DNA of 64,000 bases, from NCBI GenBank assembly GCA_965644295.1, contig CBFFRP010000436.1, positions 25,160 to 89,159 on the forward strand. Direction: 5' to 3'. The position numbers and the translations under genes were made by a program. The DNA comes from Paraphysomonas bandaiensis (taxonomy: Eukaryota > Chrysophyceae). This document shows positions 31,184 to 44,200 of the stretch, piece after piece (the first letter of the stretch is position 1; each line of letters begins with the position of its first letter). Under the pieces are notes generated by a model that was not told the origin of the DNA, did not search any database, and saw only the letters and a program-made list of their open reading frames with translations.

Positions 31184-31235
31184 AGGGACGGTTGCACCAT
31201 GGTGCTCGCAGCGATGCACAAGCAGCCCCGAGACG
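31184..31235 (+). repeat. Dispersed repeat family R, copy 2
   Basis: It contains GGTTGCACCATGGTGCTCGC followed by AGCGATGCACAAGCAGC, matching the copies at 47585 and 48041. With the inverted copy at 29706 it brackets the Mutator-like element. Confidence 0.6.
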
Positions 31236-31739
31236 GTTGCCCGCCACTAGTCGTATATAGCAAGCCCAGTTATTATAGTTAGTCTCTGAACACAACCGTT
31301 CTCATGTAATAGTCAGATATTCTTATATAAGAGATGGGTGTACATCGTATATTACATATTGCTATAGCATACATATCCACTTTCTTACAACTTATATCAT
31401 ATATTACTACAAGTGTTTATCAGATACTGTAATGTAGAGCTGTTTACTAACCCTTCATCAAGATGAAGGTACTGATGTCGATGAAAGATGGATGTATGTG
31501 AATCGTATATCACATAATGCTATATCATATCTACTGACAACTTATATACTATATACATATATACATACGGTGGTGCTTTAGCTAAGAAATTGTAGAGTTT
31601 GATATATACTACTTAAATTTAAAAAAGTGTCATTTGTCAATTCCATACACATTTCAACTTGCAGATTGCATTGTACAAGCTACCGTACGAAACTGTATCC
31701 ATCTGCTTTACCTTTTGAACACTGACGCTATGATTCACC

Positions 31740-32544
31740 ACAATTATATCCAGCGCACTAGAATATGTTTCATTACTAGTCTTTTTTGTCCGGTTTGTGT
31801 CGTTGCTCTTGAACAAGCATTGCATTCACCTTTCCAGTCACAATGTTCAATCATCAATCAAGCTACTGAATCAGGTCTACTCATTAAATTCCACATCAGT
31901 ACAAAATATGACCACATGAACTAGATTCAGGACCAACTGCCTGCAATAGCGCAGGGAACCATCAACATCATCTTCGTCGCTAAAATTTGTAGCAATTCAT
32001 TTTTAACGGACTTTTACCCTCTTCTGTTTACATGAGTCCTTTCTTCTTCAGTTCATTGATGTCTTTCTCGTAGCCATCTATAGCCTGGATTTGTTCTACC
32101 TCTAAGTCCACGTCCAGCTTCGTATTTCTTAAGGTATATAACTAGACGATGGGGCTTCTATATCCCTTAATGTCGGATCTACTAGGGGGGTCAGGTTCAC
32201 CTTCTGGAATGTCATCTGGGGCCCTTAGCTTCCCTCTTTCGCTCCTTCGTGAGCCGGTGTGAACAGATGGCCGAAGTACTCAAGAGAGATGTCTTTCGGG
32301 AATGGAATCTTCAAATTTTCATCATCATCAGAGCTTCAGGGTACGCTGTTATACACCACGCTACAATATGGCCAACCTTTTTCTTGTATGCTGCTTTCAT
32401 CTCTGCTTTAGTTCGTTTCTTCATATAGTCAGATACATTATCAGCATTGGAGTCAACAGATACAACACGCTGTCGGCGTACACGGCCACTTCCTCTTCAC
32501 CATTTAGGCAACTCTTCTTCCTTGTCTGAATCTGTCTCACTCAT
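31740..32544 (-). pseudogene. Decayed Crypton-type tyrosine recombinase
   Basis: On the minus strand a gene-like reading begins at the ATG at 32544 (MSETDSDKEEELPKW) and proceeds through several frames. Recognisable pieces are KIPFPKDISLEYFGHLFT, a KGYRSPI segment, TEEGKSPLKMNCYKF and FVLMWNLMSRPDSVA. These occur in the order of the N-terminal helical domain and the start of the catalytic domain of Crypton recombinases. Stops interrupt each piece. It is a second, older member of the family that includes the ORF at 15046. Confidence 0.6.
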
Positions 32545-32853
32545 GTTTGCAGTAAGTATGGTCGAATATTGATATATGCCACTAACGGCTATGACGGTCA
32601 AGGAGAATAGTAGAATATTCTAACAGTGTTTTACAACTAATAAAGTGGCTATTTCCCTATAAAGTTGTAGTTTCCTCATATAAAAGTGCCGGTTTTTCTG
32701 TGAAAGGAAATATTTCACATACATGTATGCATGGAATATGATTATCTACTACAGTATATATTTGTCCATATTCGAGGCATATGTGAAACATTTCCTTTCA
32801 CAGGTGGGGTTTCTAGATGAGGAAAAAACCCACAGTGTTTCACATATGCAGTC

Positions 32854-33389
32854 CATACATACATACATACATACATACATACATACATACATACATACAT
32901 ACATACATACATACATACATACATACATACATACATACATACATACATACATACATACATACATACATACATACATACATACATACATACATACATACAT
33001 ACATCATACATACATACATACATACATACATACATACATTCATACATACATTCATACATACATACATACATACATACATACATACATACATACATACATA
33101 CATACATACATACATACATACATACATACATACATACATACATACATACATACATACATACATACATACATACATACATACATACATACATACATACATA
33201 CATACATACATACATACATACATACATACATACATACATACATACATACATACATACATACATACATACATACATACATACATACATACATACATACATA
33301 CATACATACATACATACATACATACATACATACATACATACATACATACATACATACATACATACATACATACATACATACATACATAC
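32854..33389. repeat. (CATA)n tetranucleotide array
   Basis: About 535 bp of CATA repeats with breaks at about 33,002 (one CATCATA) and 33,038-33,054 (two CATTCATA variants). It ends about 90 bp upstream of the aldehyde dehydrogenase start. The Ile-His-Thr-Tyr and Val-Cys-Met-Tyr open frames across it are artefacts of the repeat. Confidence 0.97.
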
Positions 33390-33476
33390 AATCGGAATAT
33401 ACATACATATCTTTAGCATTTCATTATTCACGTCTGTGTTTTACTTCTTATCATTCGAACTTCACTTCACTTCATC

Positions 33477-35381
33477 ATGTCTTCTGTAAACGAATCATCT
33501 CGCTATGGGAATGCTGGTCCTACTAAGCTAAACCCTGTAACAAATACCCAACCGGAAGGTTTGACTTTTACATATATATATATAAATTAATATTATTGTA
33601 ATATTATTTATATATAATCCTAAAAATCATGAGTTTTATATCTATATATCTTAATATCTATATATATATATACGTATAGTTGTATATATTAATTGATCTA
33701 ATATATATATACATATATATCACAGATATTCCACATATGATGAATGATTTACGTCAAGTATTTGCATCTGATAAAACAAGAAGTAAAGAATGGCGTAAAA
33801 ATCAATTACATGCATTTCTACGTATGTTAGATGAGGAAGGATCGTATTTATGTGAAGCTATGAGGAGTGATCTTCATAAGTCTCCATTAGAGGGATATCT
33901 CACTGAATTGGGTTTAGTGAAAGCTGAATGTGAAACAGCATTAGAGTGTTTAGATGACTGGATGACACCAAAGAAGACATCGAATAGTGCTTTAAATATA
34001 CCTGCATGGAGTACTACACAAAGAGATCCACTTGGTGTTGTACTTGTTATGGGAGCATGGTATGATCTCTCTTGTATATGTGTATGTGTGTATTGAGACC
34101 CTCTTGGAGTTGTATTTTCAGTAATATTGATTGTGCAGGAACTATCCGATGCAGTTGACTCTTGCTCCTATCATCGGCGCTATTGCTGGTGGGAATTGTA
34201 TCGTCATAAAGCCTGGAAGTTATGCAGTAGCTTCATCTCACGCTTTGGCCATTGCTATTTCAAAACACTTGGATAGAGAATGCATACGTGTTGTAGAAGG
34301 AAATCGCGAAATGACTGGGGCTCTGCTGAATGAGACTTTTGAGACAATTTTTTTCACTGGCAGTGCTTTTGTTGGCAAGATTGTGGCCGAAGCTGCTGCA
34401 CGGCACCTTCGACCCTGTGTCTTGGAGTTGGGTGGGAAAAGCCCAACCATTGTAGACAAGAGTGCTAATCTGGATCATGCTGTCAAGCGTATTGTGTGGG
34501 GGACCTTTATTAACGGGGGTCAGACCTGTGTGCGCCCAGATTTTGTGATGGTACACGCTAGTGTGGCTGATCGTTTCTTTGAGCTATGCAAGCGATATGT
34601 GAAAGAGTTCTACGGAGAGAATGCTCAGACCACTGAGTGGTTTGGGAGATGTATTAATGACGGTGCGTTCAAGCGATTGAATGGCCTTCTTGAGGACTCG
34701 AAAAATCATGTGGTATGTGGGGGCAAGGCCGACGCATCGGATAAATATATATCACCCACTGTGCTAGACTTTGGGTCAGATATTGCTGCCTTTGGCAAAA
34801 CATCGATTATGCAAGATGAAATATTTGGACCCCTTCTACCTTGTGTTCGGTATACTGATACTGAGGACGTGATACGATTTATCCGATCACTGAACACTGG
34901 CAAACCCTTGGCATTATATTGCTTCTCAACTGATTCAAGGTTCATTCAGCAGATAAAACTGCGAACAACATCAGGTGGACTAGTCATCAATGATTGTCTT
35001 ATGCATCTTGCCAACCACGAACTTCCCTTTGGAGGTGTCGGGAATAGTGGTATGGGTGCTTATCATGGTGAGAGATCGTTTAATGCGTTTACACATGAGA
35101 AAGCTGTTCTTGAAAAGAGCCCTATGTTGGACCAGAGCATATTCTTGAAGCCATTGTTGGATGCTCGCTTTCCCCCATACACACCTCTTAAGGCAAGTCT
35201 TGTCAAATTGTTTAGCCTCCACTGGGTAGGCAAGGCGGTCAATATCCCAATCCCTTTATTCAGAATGTCTATCAAGCTTCTGTTGGCTTACGCGGCGTTT
35301 AAAGCCCTTGGGTTCAGCGTAACCCATGAGGATAACGACTTCAGCCGAACTATCCGCTCCCTGTTTATGGGGGAACTCTAA
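33477..35381 (+). CDS. Fatty aldehyde dehydrogenase (ALDH3 family)
   Basis: Three exons (33477-33558, 33726-34059, 34139-35381) give 552 residues. The splice joints restore Asp (G/AT) and Trp (TG/G) in conserved context: PLGVVLVMGAW continues into NYPMQLTLAPIIGA. The family signatures are complete: the glutamate motif ELGGKSPTIVD, the catalytic cysteine in NGGQTCVRPDF and the late EIFGPLLP. ALDH3 enzymes oxidise medium- and long-chain aldehydes to acids with NAD(P)+. The C-terminus has a hydrophobic stretch (about WVGKAVNIPIPLF to LLLAYAAFKAL), like the membrane anchor of ALDH3A2, suggesting an ER or peroxisomal membrane enzyme. Introns are short (167 and 79 bases) and AT-rich. Confidence 0.93.
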
Positions 35382-35894
35382 TCGGCCCACTTTTGCGGGC
35401 GTTGTCAGTCGCAGTAGTTATACCTGATCTTATATAGCGGATTTACTGTGCTGTCATCGTATTGTGAATCACGTGAAAGTGATTGTGTAGGCTGCTATTG
35501 TGTATCTGACATGCAATTTTCACGCAGCAAAGAGTTAAGGCTGTACGCTGCATATAACTTGTCTAGATCTGCTGCGTTGATCTTCTTGATATTGGTGTGC
35601 TACTCTTTTAATTAATGAATTACTGTTATCTCTACCGAGATGTTTAGCATGGCATCAAAAATTAAGACATACACCTGTGCACCTACTGTACTTGAAGAAC
35701 TTTACAATAGAGATATCGACGACAGTTCCTACTTAAGTTATAGTAGAATTTTAAAATCTATAGTACTAATCAATTTTAGTACAGTAAAATCACGAATAAA
35801 ACAGTGTACTATTCCCTAATATAATTCTGACAGTATCATCCGTGTAACATCTTGTGACTTCTCTCTCAATAGGACGCAGTGTATACAGAGTTCA
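35382..35894. other. Intergenic region
   Basis: 3' flank of the aldehyde dehydrogenase gene followed by AT-rich sequence. No gene or repeat of note was seen. Confidence 0.5.
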
Positions 35895-36281
35895 TTGATT
35901 GAGATGAGCTATACACTTCATAGCACTACCGGCTTGAATAAAACCCAATTCTGTAACAAAGCACAATGGAAGTTCTGCCACAAAAAAACAAGGAGGCGGG
36001 AAAAAGAGGCAAGCCCTACATTAGACAACAATGTTAATAATCTGAGATGGGCCACGCGGTCGGAGAATAATTATAACCCAAAGTTAAGCACAGCAAATAA
36101 ATCTGGAGTAAAAGGCGTATGTTATCACAAAAGAGATAAGAAATGGAGAGCGCAAATAACATTAGACGGCATTAAAATTCATCTTGGAAACTTCTCCACA
36201 ATAGAAGAAGCAAAACAAGCAAGAATAAAAAGAGCGAATAAAGCCTTTGGGGTTTTCATAAATGCTTGTGAAAGAGAATAA
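35895..36281 (+). CDS. AP2 domain / HNH endonuclease-like ORF
   Basis: The 128-residue ORF ends with an AP2-type DNA-binding domain (KSGVKGVCYHKRDKKWRAQI, then HLGNFSTIEEAKQARI). It is preceded by NNVNNLRWATRSENN, the usual end of the HNH nuclease domain in homing endonucleases of phages, giant viruses and some organelles. The HNH catalytic part itself is not recognisable; the first 45 residues look unrelated, so the ORF is probably the 3' part of a longer gene. An inverted repeat (AAAAAGAGGCAAGCCCT near 36,003-36,019 and AGGGCTTGCCTCTTT near 36,332-36,346) flanks the AP2 part. It may be a mobile-element or virus-derived fragment. Confidence 0.65.
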   Translation: MIEMSYTLHSTTGLNKTQFCNKAQWKFCHKKTRRREKEASPTLDNNVNNLRWATRSENNYNPKLSTANKSGVKGVCYHKRDKKWRAQITLDGIKIHLGNFSTIEEAKQARIKRANKAFGVFINACERE

Positions 36282-36565
36282 GAAACTCTCGAGAGAGATA
36301 GCCCCAATGAAATGGGGTTGGGGTTAAAAAAAGGGCTTGCCTCTTTGTTTTTTTCACAAGAATACTACTACAGCTGTATTGAGAGCACAGAAACGTAGAG
36401 TACACGGAAGTTATATTTATAACATGATGTGTCGCTTCGACACATTTTTCTACATAGAGAAAGAAAGATGGTACAACAGCCAATACATATCGGGATTCGA
36501 AATTATTTTCTTATTACAGTCAAATGGAAACCCACAGAAGTACTATTTATGCGTACAAAGAAAGC

Positions 36566-37143
36566 TTAAGCATTGGTGATTCTGGTGTATATCATCTGTT
36601 TGTGATGCTTCTCTACCAGAGCAATCTTTCCTTCCTGCAGTACATATTAATGAAATCATTATAAAATACTTCGTCAACATACCGCCTCCAGACTGCGCAG
36701 GGCAGCTCTTGCAAGGGAACCATTGATCTTGAGGCGCTCAATAAGGCCAGATGGAGTGATGAGTTTCATCTAATAGATTATATGAGATCTGTATGTACTG
36801 TATGTCTGTATATGTACAGGTGTAGTGTATGTATATGTGGAGGTGTGTACAGGTGTGTGTATGGTACCTTAGGGACCTCAGCAAGGAACCTGTTCCAACT
36901 GTCTTCATCAAACAACACTTTCGCATTGATCTTCTCCCTCATCTTACCCTTATTCCACTTCTACTCATAATATTCTATGAGTTATATGGGTATATATATA
37001 TAATGAGTGTGTAACCTTCTTCTTGGATCTAGCACCAGCCAAAGCGGCTGCGAGCTTTTGCTCTTTAGTCTTCTGTTGCACTTTTGGTCCCTAATATACA
37101 TTTCATTATATTATATTATCTTATTATCTACTCATCTTACCAT
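36566..37143 (-). CDS. RPS25: 40S ribosomal protein eS25
   Basis: Five exons on the minus strand: 37141-37143 (ATG only), 37016-37090, 36868-36960, 36683-36769 and 36566-36634. They give 108 residues, the normal size. All introns have GT-AG ends in phase 0. Conserved pieces are the Lys-rich N-terminus, KWNKGKMREKINAKVLFDED, KLITPSGLIERLKINGSLAR and a C-terminus ending MIYTRITNA. eS25 is a small-subunit head protein near the E site, needed for IRES and some non-AUG initiation. The first intron falls directly after the start codon, common in ribosomal protein genes of intron-rich eukaryotes. It is divergent from the ABHD17-like gene, with a minisatellite between them. Confidence 0.95.
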
Positions 37144-37368
37144 CTTGACTGTGACTGAGTTAAGCTACCATCTATATATATATATATAGACCATACGTAC
37201 ATACATACCATACATACCATACATATATATACATATAGAGTTACATGTTTATAGACCATAAAATATGAATATCTTCAATAGACAAGAAATGAAAATAAAC
37301 TGAAATATTGTTGGAATGGGGTGGAGTATACCTGTTGTATATGGATACCGTCCAACTAGCACGGTCAT

Positions 37369-37660
37369 CTCAACAACCCGTTCATTACATACGGCCGGTC
37401 CGCTGTTTACACCCCATATTACATATGAACATCCCGTTCATTACATACGGCCGGTCCGCTGTTTACACCCCACATTCCATATGCACATCCCGTTCATTAC
37501 ATACGGTCCGCTGTTTACACCCCACATTACATATGGACATACACACGGTCCGTTCATTGCATACGGTCCGTTCATTACATACGGTCCGCTGTTTACACCC
37601 CATGTTACATATGCACATACACACGGTCCGTTCATTGTATACGGTCCGTTCATTGCATAC
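37369..37660. repeat. Minisatellite of ~56-bp units in a divergent promoter
   Basis: Units contain GTTCATTACATACGG, the block CCGCTGTTTACACCCCA and an ATTACATATG segment, repeated about five times with internal deletions. The array lies between the starts of eS25 (37143, -) and the ABHD17-like gene (37936, +). The apparent ORFs across it are repeat artefacts. Confidence 0.9.
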
Positions 37661-37935
37661 GGTTACAAGGATGCAGATATGGAGATACTAGTCGATGTAT
37701 TGCACGTCCATAGCATATGCACATATCTAGAGACACCAACTCCAATATGGAATAATAAAAATATATATATGCATCTCATGTATCACATGACAATATCCCT
37801 CCACTCTGTGGTTTGGAAACACATCATACTTACTAATATCTCTTAATACCTTTGCAAGTGAGCTAATGCATTCTACTTATCTTTATAGTCAATAGATACA
37901 TACGATAAATCTTATAAATCGATATATTTTCATAT

Positions 37936-39126
37936 ATGGGAGGTGTATTAGGACATCTTGGTGAGTGTTATTGTATATTATATATACTCACTTGCACTTA
38001 CTGTTTATATGTATATATTAGTGTGTCTATTCTGTAAGAGCGGATGCAGAGGGTCGGCTGTGGCATCTGCATTGGCGTAAGTATAAAATTGCTAATTATA
38101 ATAATTTTTTATTCATATATTACAGATTTCATCCACCCGATTCGATGTATGATATTCATGAGAACAAATCTACTGGGGAGTACTCCATTGAACTGTGCAA
38201 TACTCTTCCTCGCAGTAAGTTTAAAGGCGTTGAGGTTGACGTTGTAACCACCAAGTCGAAGACGGCTGTACCAGTACTATTATTCCGAATACCTGATGCC
38301 AAATATACAATTCTATATAGTCATGGAAATGCAACAGACTGTGGTGCTATGTATGCATATTACGTTCACTTGGCGCAATCTCTTGGAGTTAATGTCGTGG
38401 GGTATGACTACACGGGTTACGGCCCGTATGATGGTCTGCCGAATGAACGGCAGACATACAAGGATATAGAGGCTGTCTATGCATGGGTCTGCGAACGAGT
38501 CTGTCCCAAACCAAGTGAACAATTGATTCTTTATGGGCAGAGTGTAGGAAGTGGTCCGAGCTGTTATCTGGCTTCACGACAGCCCACTGCTGGACTAGTT
38601 CTGCATTCGCCCATCTTATCAGGAGTACGGGTGCTGACCTCATCCAGACTGCTCGCATGTTGTGATATTTTCCCAAATATTGATAGGATAAAGAGGGTGC
38701 GCTGTCCCGTACTGATAATACATGGGCTGGTGAGTGTAAGAGTAGATGTGTCGTATGTTGGTGTAGGGTATCAATTTTGTGATATTGCGTAATAGATAGT
38801 TGCTCTGCGAAAGTAATTCGTTGTCGTTTGTACAGGAGGACGAAGAGGTTCCTGTAGGGCATGGCCGAGGATTATATGAAGCTGGTATACAACCCCACAT
38901 GTTTTTACTATCGGTTGCAGTGCATATATGTGATATTTTCCAACCTGTCTATTGCTGAAAATGTTTCCATCTGACGAATTCTTTAACAGTGCCGGTACAA
39001 TACAAACGTGACCCATGGTGGGTGGCGCAACGGGGTCACAATAACGTACTCGATGGGAATGAAGTTGAATATATCACGCGGCTAGCAACGTTTCTGGGTC
39101 AGTTGAAGCCACTGGAAAAGACATAA
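37936..39126 (+). CDS. ABHD17-type alpha/beta hydrolase (protein depalmitoylase)
   Basis: Five exons (37936-37960, 38022-38076, 38126-38729, 38836-38884, 38990-39126) give 289 residues. The N-terminus has a cysteine cluster (CLFCKSGCRGS) followed by ALAFHPPDSMY, as in ABHD17A/B/C, where the cysteines are palmitoylated for membrane attachment. The catalytic triad is visible: nucleophile elbow GQSVGSG, Asp in GLEDEEVP and His in RGHNNV. The oxyanion segment YSHGNATDCG is also typical. ABHD17 enzymes remove palmitate from proteins such as Ras. Every splice joint restores a conserved codon, so the model is firm. Confidence 0.93.
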
Positions 39127-41280
39127 ATAGTGAAGAGTAGAGTGATGGTATTGATATCACCTCTATATGCGTTATGAGATTTTCAGCGCCACAAGCTCTA
39201 ATGCTGACCCTGCGTGCACTAAATGTTTCATCGCGTACGTTACGTATGAAATTTTGATATCTCTGTTTTTTTGGTGTGTATCAATTTGTGTGCTAATATA
39301 TCTAATATCTAATATATATGGAAGATTAAGATTTTGAACTTAAATTTAGGACATGCGAGTTTTTTTCGCTGTAATGTATAGCTTATTATATATTAGCCAC
39401 CCCTACTGTCCTCGAGCTCATGTTATGTGGATCGTGGTACTTATTATCATGGGTGAATGCTTATGAATAGGATAAGCTCTGCACAATCTTTGTCAGGGGA
39501 TGAGAAAGCAAACACGGCCTTGCTAGAAACTCCGCAAATTAGATACATAGGTTCACTCTTCTAAGTAGAATTAACTATTATTAATTATATGAAGAACATT
39601 GCTTCATGATTAGCAGCCATAAGTAGACGTATGACTCCTCCTGTATAGAGCTACCTCCCGAAGAATAACGGGAATAACAAGTAATTGGATTGGAACGCTA
39701 TTGGCATTGGTCCAATGTCCTCAAGTTCGGAGTCAGTTTCCTTGAAGGTGCAAGGGCTACTGACACTATGAAAGGCTGGTTGATTGTAATATCCATTACC
39801 GAATTACTGTACACTGGTTGGGTAAGTGATTATAATTACTACATACTATATATTACTACAGTCTAAGTTAGTTTTCTTATGACATGAGTGTTGCTGACAA
39901 TTCATAATATAACTTAAGTACGATAAACATACGATACTATAAAACAGATTTAGTCTAAGTCAGTTTTCTTATGACATGAGTGTTGCTGACAATTCATAAT
40001 ATAACTTAAGTACGATAAACATACGATACTATAAAACAGATTTTATGGAAAACAGCACCATCTACAATAAACAGTGGGTTTGAGTTAAACAGATAGGTAA
40101 ACCGGGAGAGGTGGAAGACTGCTTGATGAGTGCACCATGGATAAGCCACGTGGAGTTGGTTTGTGTGGTCGCTAAGATATAGCCCTGTCGTACAAGGGAG
40201 AGGGGTCGATAGAGAACAGAGGTGTTAAAGAATGAACGAGTGAGCCGTTTTCGGGTGCCTACCCGCACGAGCCATGCGACGCGTGGTTGTAGCCGTAGAG
40301 GTCGGTGTGCTAGACGGATGCGTCTACTAGGGTGATGTCCTATAGGAGCTGACAGCGCTGCATTGGTGCAGGCACGTGGTTTAACTGAAGGACTTAGGTA
40401 AGAAGGTAATTGCAAGGCCAAGTTTTGGAGCTGGGAACATGTACAACATGGTAAGACAAGATATTTGTCGGAAATGTGGTGGTGTGATACAAAATGCAGC
40501 CGCGCTTGGGGAAAAGAGGACAATCTGAGCCTGGACACAGCAGCGGTCTCCATAGAGACATTGAGCTTAGGGCTAGCGAAAAGGGTGTAACGCTTTGTCG
40601 GACTGTATTTTCACTCGGATCAAAGCAGAATTTTATATACTATATATTACTACAGTCTAAGTTAGTTTTCTTATGACATGAGTGTCGCTGACAATTCATA
40701 ATATAACTTAAGTACGATAAACATACGATACTATAAAACAGATTTTATGAAAAACAGCACCATTAACTACAATTTGAGTTTCTCAATCTCGGTTCACACG
40801 AATTGCGGCATGTCCTGTAGCAGCTTTACTAGGCTGCAGATGCAGGGATGAGATATTATTCTGCAGCGAGGCCTTGTGAATCTGCGAAGCATAATTTCGC
40901 TGCATTTCCCCAAAGCCTCACTGCAGGGCTGATATATCGCTCTTCATATTCCTAAACTAAATCCAATATATAAACCTGAATCTGATATTGAGGTAGCGGC
41001 ATTCATCCTCATCCAACAACAAGTACTGTTTATGAGTGCTGCTGATTTCTCATTACTACTACTGCTGTAATCAGCTTATCAGACTCTCTCACAGACACAA
41101 AAAAATCTATTACATTATCATCTTACTGTTTGATATGTATTATTTAACAGCACGCGGTAGCTGATTCCAGTCGTTATTAGGCACCTTATTGAACAAGACG
41201 ACGATCTGGTATGTATGAAGAAGAAGAGCAGTCGAAGGTCAACAGTCAACTTAAATCAGTCAGAATTATTATCTGTTCTG
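39127..41280. other. Intergenic region with a direct-repeat-flanked segment
   Basis: No gene was recognised. The main structure is the set of ~92-127-bp direct repeats at 39844-40763, listed separately. An open frame at 40062-40553 (-) has no recognisable domain. Confidence 0.5.
39844..40763. repeat. Direct repeats flanking a ~570-bp GC-richer segment
   Basis: A 92-bp unit starting AGTCTAAGTTAGTTTTC occurs in tandem at 39860-39951 and 39952-40043, and again at 40654-40745. The similarity extends to ACTATATATTACTAC before and ACAGCACCAT after, so the outer repeats are about 127 bp. The enclosed segment (about 40,070-40,630) is less AT-rich and of no known identity. The layout resembles a very small LTR (TRIM-type) element, but TG...CA ends were not seen. 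Confidence 0.75.
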
Positions 41281-44200
41281 CTAAAATTCATGCTCATCAA
41301 TATTCTGAAAGGTACTATGTGCTGCGTCGTAAATTTCCGATTCACAATTGCCACTACACTCCTTACTACTATCCGGGTTGTTACTTTCTAGGGAATAAGA
41401 ATTGTTGGGTATATAGATTTTAATTGCGATGTACAAACTCAACAAGAATATAGTATATACCATTAGAAGAGGGAAACCAATTGCACCTCTCTGATTCTCT
41501 AAATTTCCTTTTGGAGGTTCTTCAACTTGAAATTTCAACACCGCGTCCTCGTCCATAGAGAAATTAATTTTTACATACCACTCGTCATCGTCCGACCAAC
41601 GTGTACACCCGGCTATACCGACATCATATGACCCCATCAAAGCCATCCTTGCCTCTCTGTCCCCATCAATTATCTCCTCATATACGAGCAAAGATACTTT
41701 CTTTTGATCACTGCTGGCGACTCTGAATAACTTCGTGTTGGAGCATGGGATGGGTGACCCCCGTTCGAGAACGGGTTCAAAATACTTCTCTCCTCCAGTA
41801 TCATTGGATTCGACCACGATTCCAACAGCGGTAGGAAGGGCATCTATCATTAACACATCTTGAAGCACATCAGCTCCCACTCCCATTAGCAATGCACCCT
41901 TCACAGCCAAACCTTGCGCAACGCATTCATGAGGGTTTACACTGCAGCATAGCTCCCGTTCTCCTGTGGAGAAAGGCTCGATCGCTTTGCTCTGAAGTGT
42001 ACTGTAGACAGCATCACGTACACTTGGAATTAAACTGGAGCCTCCCACTAATACCACCTCGTCGATGGATGCCGAAGAATCCTTGCACCTCATTCGGTGC
42101 ATATCAATAGCTGTTCCCATAACACCTTTTACTTCCTGCAGTACTGGGGCAACTATTTCAGTAAAAGCGGCTCTGCTAACTTGTACAACTACTCCATCTA
42201 CAAAACTATCTACTCCGCTTGTTGAGGCGCCTTGAGTGAGTTCGCAGGCCGGTCGGGCGGTAAGAAGCGCGGTGGTTGGCAGAACGTCAGTATCTTCATC
42301 CCCAGGTTCACTGTCTCCAGCCACATCGCCATCGCCAGAACTGCTGCATGAATAGTTTTCTCTCCACGTTAGATCATCCCCCGCCAAGAAGGATGATGTA
42401 GTAAGACACTCAGATACACGGCGTAACAGTCTACTTTTGAGAAATGAAGGCGGTACACAAATTTCGTAGGATGATGTATCAGACAGAACTTCCTGTTATA
42501 CATATACATGAGTGCAAAAGAGAAACAGGCTCCCGCATTACATGTTAAGGTGCAATAGTACTGTCACACTACTTAAGCAGGGCAGTTTAGTACAGCAAAA
42601 ACAGTAGTAAATGAAAGATGATATACTGCGCACTATAGTGAATCAATTATATATAGGATCTAGAAGATATAATACCTTGCACTTCCTGCACATCTCGAGT
42701 AGAGCCCGTCGTATTGTTTCTACATCTTGGTCATCCATTTTTGTCATTTCTCCGTCCATGTCAGAACCAGAAGTTTTTACTGTCTTTTCTGTGGAATCCA
42801 AATACCGTAGCAATGCGCCCAGAAGATGGGAAAGGAGTAAAATGTCAATATCACGGCCTCCACACTGTAACGACAGAATATCGGTTGTGGCACAAGAGAA
42901 TCACAGGCGAAACATATATATATAGATTGCAAATATAGTACAATCAAGTACTACGCTAAAACACGGACACAATATAGCTTGCGTACAACAATAGCATTGT
43001 ATATTCATATACTCTTCCAAATCACCTGGGAATGACCCGCTGCAGCTGTTACTTCACACTGTCCTCCATTCACAACTCCCATGACCGTAGCATCAGTCGT
43101 CCCACCTCCCATATCAAACACAAGAATTCTTTTATCACCTGCGCATAGAAGACCATAACCCAATGCAGCAGCAGTACTTTCTATTAGTAAATGGATATCT
43201 GTAAATCCTGCTTCCTCGGCAGCAAGTCTTGTGGCGTTTCGCTGAGCATTTGAGAAACTGGCAGGTACACCCAAGACACAGCGAACAATATGCGTCCCAT
43301 CACTCAACGACATCCCAGGAATAGGTTTACGTCGAAGATATTCTTCCGCTTCATCTCTTATATGGGACAGAACTAAGCTAGATAGCGTACTCGGACGTAC
43401 CCCTCTCTCAGGACCTCCTCCCTCTGCAGGAAGTGCGTTTATATAGTGACATAAGGTAACATATAGGGATACATAGTAATATATAGTGACATACAGAGTC
43501 GAAAGATATATTCTAACTCACTTGGTTGGCATCGAAGTAATACACGGTCTTCATGATCAGTAGTTACTTCATTTGGAAGGAATGTATTTGAATAATTAGC
43601 TGTTAGATCTGATCCTGTTAGTCCCATATATCTCTTAAACCCACATACAACATACATATCATCTGGAGGATTGCCAATAATCACATCTTCTGAAGAAGAT
43701 TGATAAGTAACAGTAGAAGGAATAATACGACCTGTTATATATGTGTTATCTTATATATGTTACGTTATATATGTGTGTATATACGGTGTGTTATATATAT
43801 GTGTATATGCTGCATGTGTTATATATATACGGTGTGTATATGTTGCATGTGTTATATATATGTGTATATACGGTGTGTTATATATATGTGTATATGCTGC
43901 ATGTGTTATATATATGTGTATATACGGTGTGTTATATATATGTGTATATACGGTGTGTTATATATATGTGTATATGCTGCATGTGTTATATATATACAGT
44001 GTGTATATACGGTGTGTTATATATATGTGTATATGCTGCATGTGTTATATATATGTGTATATACGGTGTGTTATATATATGTGTATATACGGTGTGTTAT
44101 ATATATGTGTATATGCTGCATGTGTTATATATGTGTGTATATGCTGCATGTGTTATATATATGTGTATATACGGTGTGTTATATATGTGTATGTATACAT

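Noticed and set aside
32723-33526. Long open frames encoding Ile-His-Thr-Tyr or Val-Cys-Met-Tyr repeats
   Set aside because: They follow from a stop-free tetranucleotide repeat in every frame and strand; no coding signal beyond the array.
37308-37846. Overlapping ORFs of 127 and 176 codons
   Set aside because: They read through the ~56-bp minisatellite and match nothing.
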